Shown here: piece by piece, positions 62,452 to 64,000 of the stretch
Layout: each line of letters starts with the position of its first letter
How positions within the stretch are numbered: the first letter of the stretch is position 1
Source: Streptomyces sp. Y2F8-2
Lineage (GTDB): Bacteria; Actinomycetota; Actinomycetes; Streptomycetales; Streptomycetaceae
Direction: 5' to 3'
DNA: 64,000 nucleotides
Assembly: GCF_014905555.1 (NCBI RefSeq)
Contig: NZ_BNGS01000010.1
Span: 1-64,000 of the forward strand
Notes under the pieces: generated by a model
The model's database searches: none
The model's input: only the letters and a program-made list of their open reading frames with translations
Told to the model about the DNA's origin: nothing
Made by a program: the position numbers and the translations under genes

Positions 62452-63630
62452 CTACCACCAGCCGCGCTCAGCGGCGATGGAGGCGTAAAGGTCGTGGGTG
62501 TCCCGCACCAGGCGCTCGGCCCCGAACCGTTGCGCCGTCACAGCGCGTGCCTGCTCCCCGAGCCGGTGACGGAGCCGGTCGTCGCTGAGGAGCCTGACGG
62601 TCCGGCGGGTGAGCTCTTCGGTGTGGGGCCGGGTCAGGAGCCCGGTCGTCCCGTCCCGGACCACCTCTGCCACGCTGCCCACGTTCGTCGCCACGGCCGG
62701 CACCCCGGCCAGTCCGGCCTCGATCAGGCTGACCGGCATGCCCTCGTTGTCCGAGGTGAGCAACAGCATGTCCGCTGCGGCGTACACGGTCTCCACGTCC
62801 GCGCGCCAGCCCAGCAGGTGAAGGGCGCCCTGAAGATCGGTGGCCGACTCCAGAACGCCGTGCAGGTCTCCGTGCCCGCACACCACGAAGCGGACGCTCG
62901 GCACGGCGCGACGCACGTCGCGGGCCACTGACAGGAACCGGTCAGGCCGTTTGATCCTGGTGATCCTCCCGACGTAGGCCACGACGAGGCCGTCTTCCGG
63001 AAGCCCCAGCCGCCTGCGCGCCTCGGTGCGTCCGGGAGCGGGGGCGGCCGTGGTGCCGGGCGGCACCACGGCGTACTGCCGAGGCCGACCGATGCCGGCG
63101 GCCAAGAGGTCGTCGCGAACCCTGCATCCCACCGCCACCAAACGGTCGGTGACGGCCGCGAGGCCACGCTCGGCCTGCACCACGAGCCGGGTCTTGTTCG
63201 GCGAGAAGTAGCCCTGCAGGAGGTGGCCGTGGTACGTGTGAACCCTGGCGGGCACCCTCGCCAACACGGCCGCCGCACGTCCGAGTGCTCCTGCCTTGGC
63301 GGTGTGGGTGTGAACGATGTGGGGTCGGAACCGGCGCATGGCGGCGGTCAGTTCGGACAGCGCGCGCAGGTCGTCGGTGGGCCGTACGGCCCGGCCCAGT
63401 GTGGGCACGCGGCAGACCCGGACGTCCGGGGCGCGCTGCTCCACGTAGTCGGCCTCGTCCGGGCCCACGAAGCCCGCGAAGAGCCGGTGGTCGAACAACT
63501 CGCTGTCGAGCCCGCGCATCAGCGTGGAGACCTGGAGGGCCGGACCGCCCACGTTCATCCGGGCGATGACCCGCATCACGCGGATCCGGGACGGGGCGGC
63601 GTCGCTCGTGCGACCTCGGGCAACCACCAT
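62452..63630 (-). CDS. GT4-type glycosyltransferase
   Basis: 392 residues from ATG 63630 (GAGG 5 bases upstream). N-terminal VIARMNVGGPALQVSTLMRGL loop, IVHTHTAKAGALGR and THYGH-like TYHGHLLQGYFS acceptor block, VAYVGRITRIKRPDRFL at the joint and SDNEGMPVSLIEAGLAGVPAVAT donor site. The pattern is that of WbpH/PglA-like transferases acting after the first lipid-linked sugar. First gene of a two-gene leftward operon with the epimerase. Confidence 0.93.
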   Translation of the reverse strand: MVVARGRTSDAAPSRIRVMRVIARMNVGGPALQVSTLMRGLDSELFDHRLFAGFVGPDEADYVEQRAPDVRVCRVPTLGRAVRPTDDLRALSELTAAMRRFRPHIVHTHTAKAGALGRAAAVLARVPARVHTYHGHLLQGYFSPNKTRLVVQAERGLAAVTDRLVAVGCRVRDDLLAAGIGRPRQYAVVPPGTTAAPAPGRTEARRRLGLPEDGLVVAYVGRITRIKRPDRFLSVARDVRRAVPSVRFVVCGHGDLHGVLESATDLQGALHLLGWRADVETVYAAADMLLLTSDNEGMPVSLIEAGLAGVPAVATNVGSVAEVVRDGTTGLLTRPHTEELTRRTVRLLSDDRLRHRLGEQARAVTAQRFGAERLVRDTHDLYASIAAERGWW

Positions 63631-64000
63631 TCAGCCTCACCGCGTTCCTGGCCATTCGCTGGGTAGGCCACTGTGACGAGATCACGACGGAAGCTCATGC
63701 TTGCAGGGCAGAACCGGGTGGTGACGCCGACGTGCGGTCTGCCGGCGGAGCGCCACCTCTACGGCCTACACGGTCACGCGCTGGCGCCCTGCGCCGCCGG
63801 CCGGCGTGTACGAATCTCGGGACGTCCAGTGCCTCCGATCGCCACCGGCGTGTCGCACGGGGCCGACGTCATCGCGCGGCCCTCGCGGCCGCCCGGTGCC
63901 GGGGCGCGGTCGCGGTCGGCTGGTCCCGGTGGCTTCCATCCGCTTCCCGGTGTTCCTCCCGTCACCCGGCCCGCCGGGCCGAGCCCCATGCCCGAGTAGA
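63631..64000. other. End of window, no gene supported
   Basis: 370 bases. Frames on both strands are open but Arg/Pro/Gly-rich, without ribosome binding sites or recognisable motifs. The promoter of the leftward glycosyltransferase operon should lie in the first 150 bases. Confidence 0.5.

Noticed and set aside
63673..63999. 108-codon plus-strand frame and a minus-strand frame at the window end
   Set aside because: No motifs, no ribosome binding site, composition as in non-coding GC-rich DNA; the minus frame may be part of something beyond the window but cannot be judged.

Overview
The window is high-GC actinobacterial DNA, almost certainly Streptomyces: codon third positions are overwhelmingly G/C, GTG and TTG starts and ATGA/GTGA gene overlaps are common, and the content (type II PKS, GH10/GH62 secretome, class F sortase, DUF2690, DUF4012 and Yip1-type proteins) is typical of that genus.

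Bases 1-35063 hold the 3' end of ahcY and then an aromatic type II polyketide cluster with deoxysugars. The dTDP-sugar entry genes (rmlA, rmlB) lead. Two divergent blocks follow: leftward aromatase/cyclase, acyl-CoA ligase, ABM-type small protein, FAD monooxygenase and an SDR; rightward a SnoaL-like protein, KS-alpha, KS-beta, ACP, an SDR, an FAD monooxygenase and a cyclase. Next come sugar genes (SDR, C-methyltransferase, 3-ketoreductase, 2,3-dehydratase), an aldo/keto reductase, four glycosyltransferases, two aromatic methyltransferases and a third FAD monooxygenase. The block ends with a UvrA-like ATPase, a PadR regulator and a two-gene ABC exporter. Gene content and local order (small cyclase-KS-CLF-ACP-SDR; reductase-GT-GT-MT-MT-GT-GT-oxygenase-UvrA/PadR/ABC) match what I recall of aureolic acid clusters (mithramycin, chromomycin), so the product is inferred to be a glycosylated tricyclic aromatic of that class. 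No SARP-type activator is in view.

Bases 35064-47000 are an accessory region. It holds an ECF sigma/anti-sigma-like pair, a secreted GH10-CBM13-GH62 xylanase/arabinofuranosidase, and a second secreted protein with a ricin-type lectin and an unassigned hydrolase-like domain. It also holds a sortase-linked repeat protein, a STAS protein, a small winged-helix protein and several decayed genes (WbqC-like, flavoprotein-like, SUFU-like, integrase tails). A tRNA-Gly(CCC) beside an integrase tail marks an old integration site.

Bases 47490-52266 look like core chromosome (tRNA, zinc-ribbon protein, dcd, phosphoribosyltransferase, membrane proteins). They include an overlapping gene pair sharing a short motif at the C-terminus of one protein and the N-terminus of the other, a candidate amyloid-like signalling pair. 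This is the least described item in the window.

Bases 52690-63630 form a surface polysaccharide locus: DUF4012 protein, two GT4-type glycosyltransferases, a WecA/MraY-like phosphoglycosyltransferase, two nucleotide-sugar epimerases, a nucleotide-sugar dehydrogenase and a flippase. The last 370 bases hold nothing I can support.
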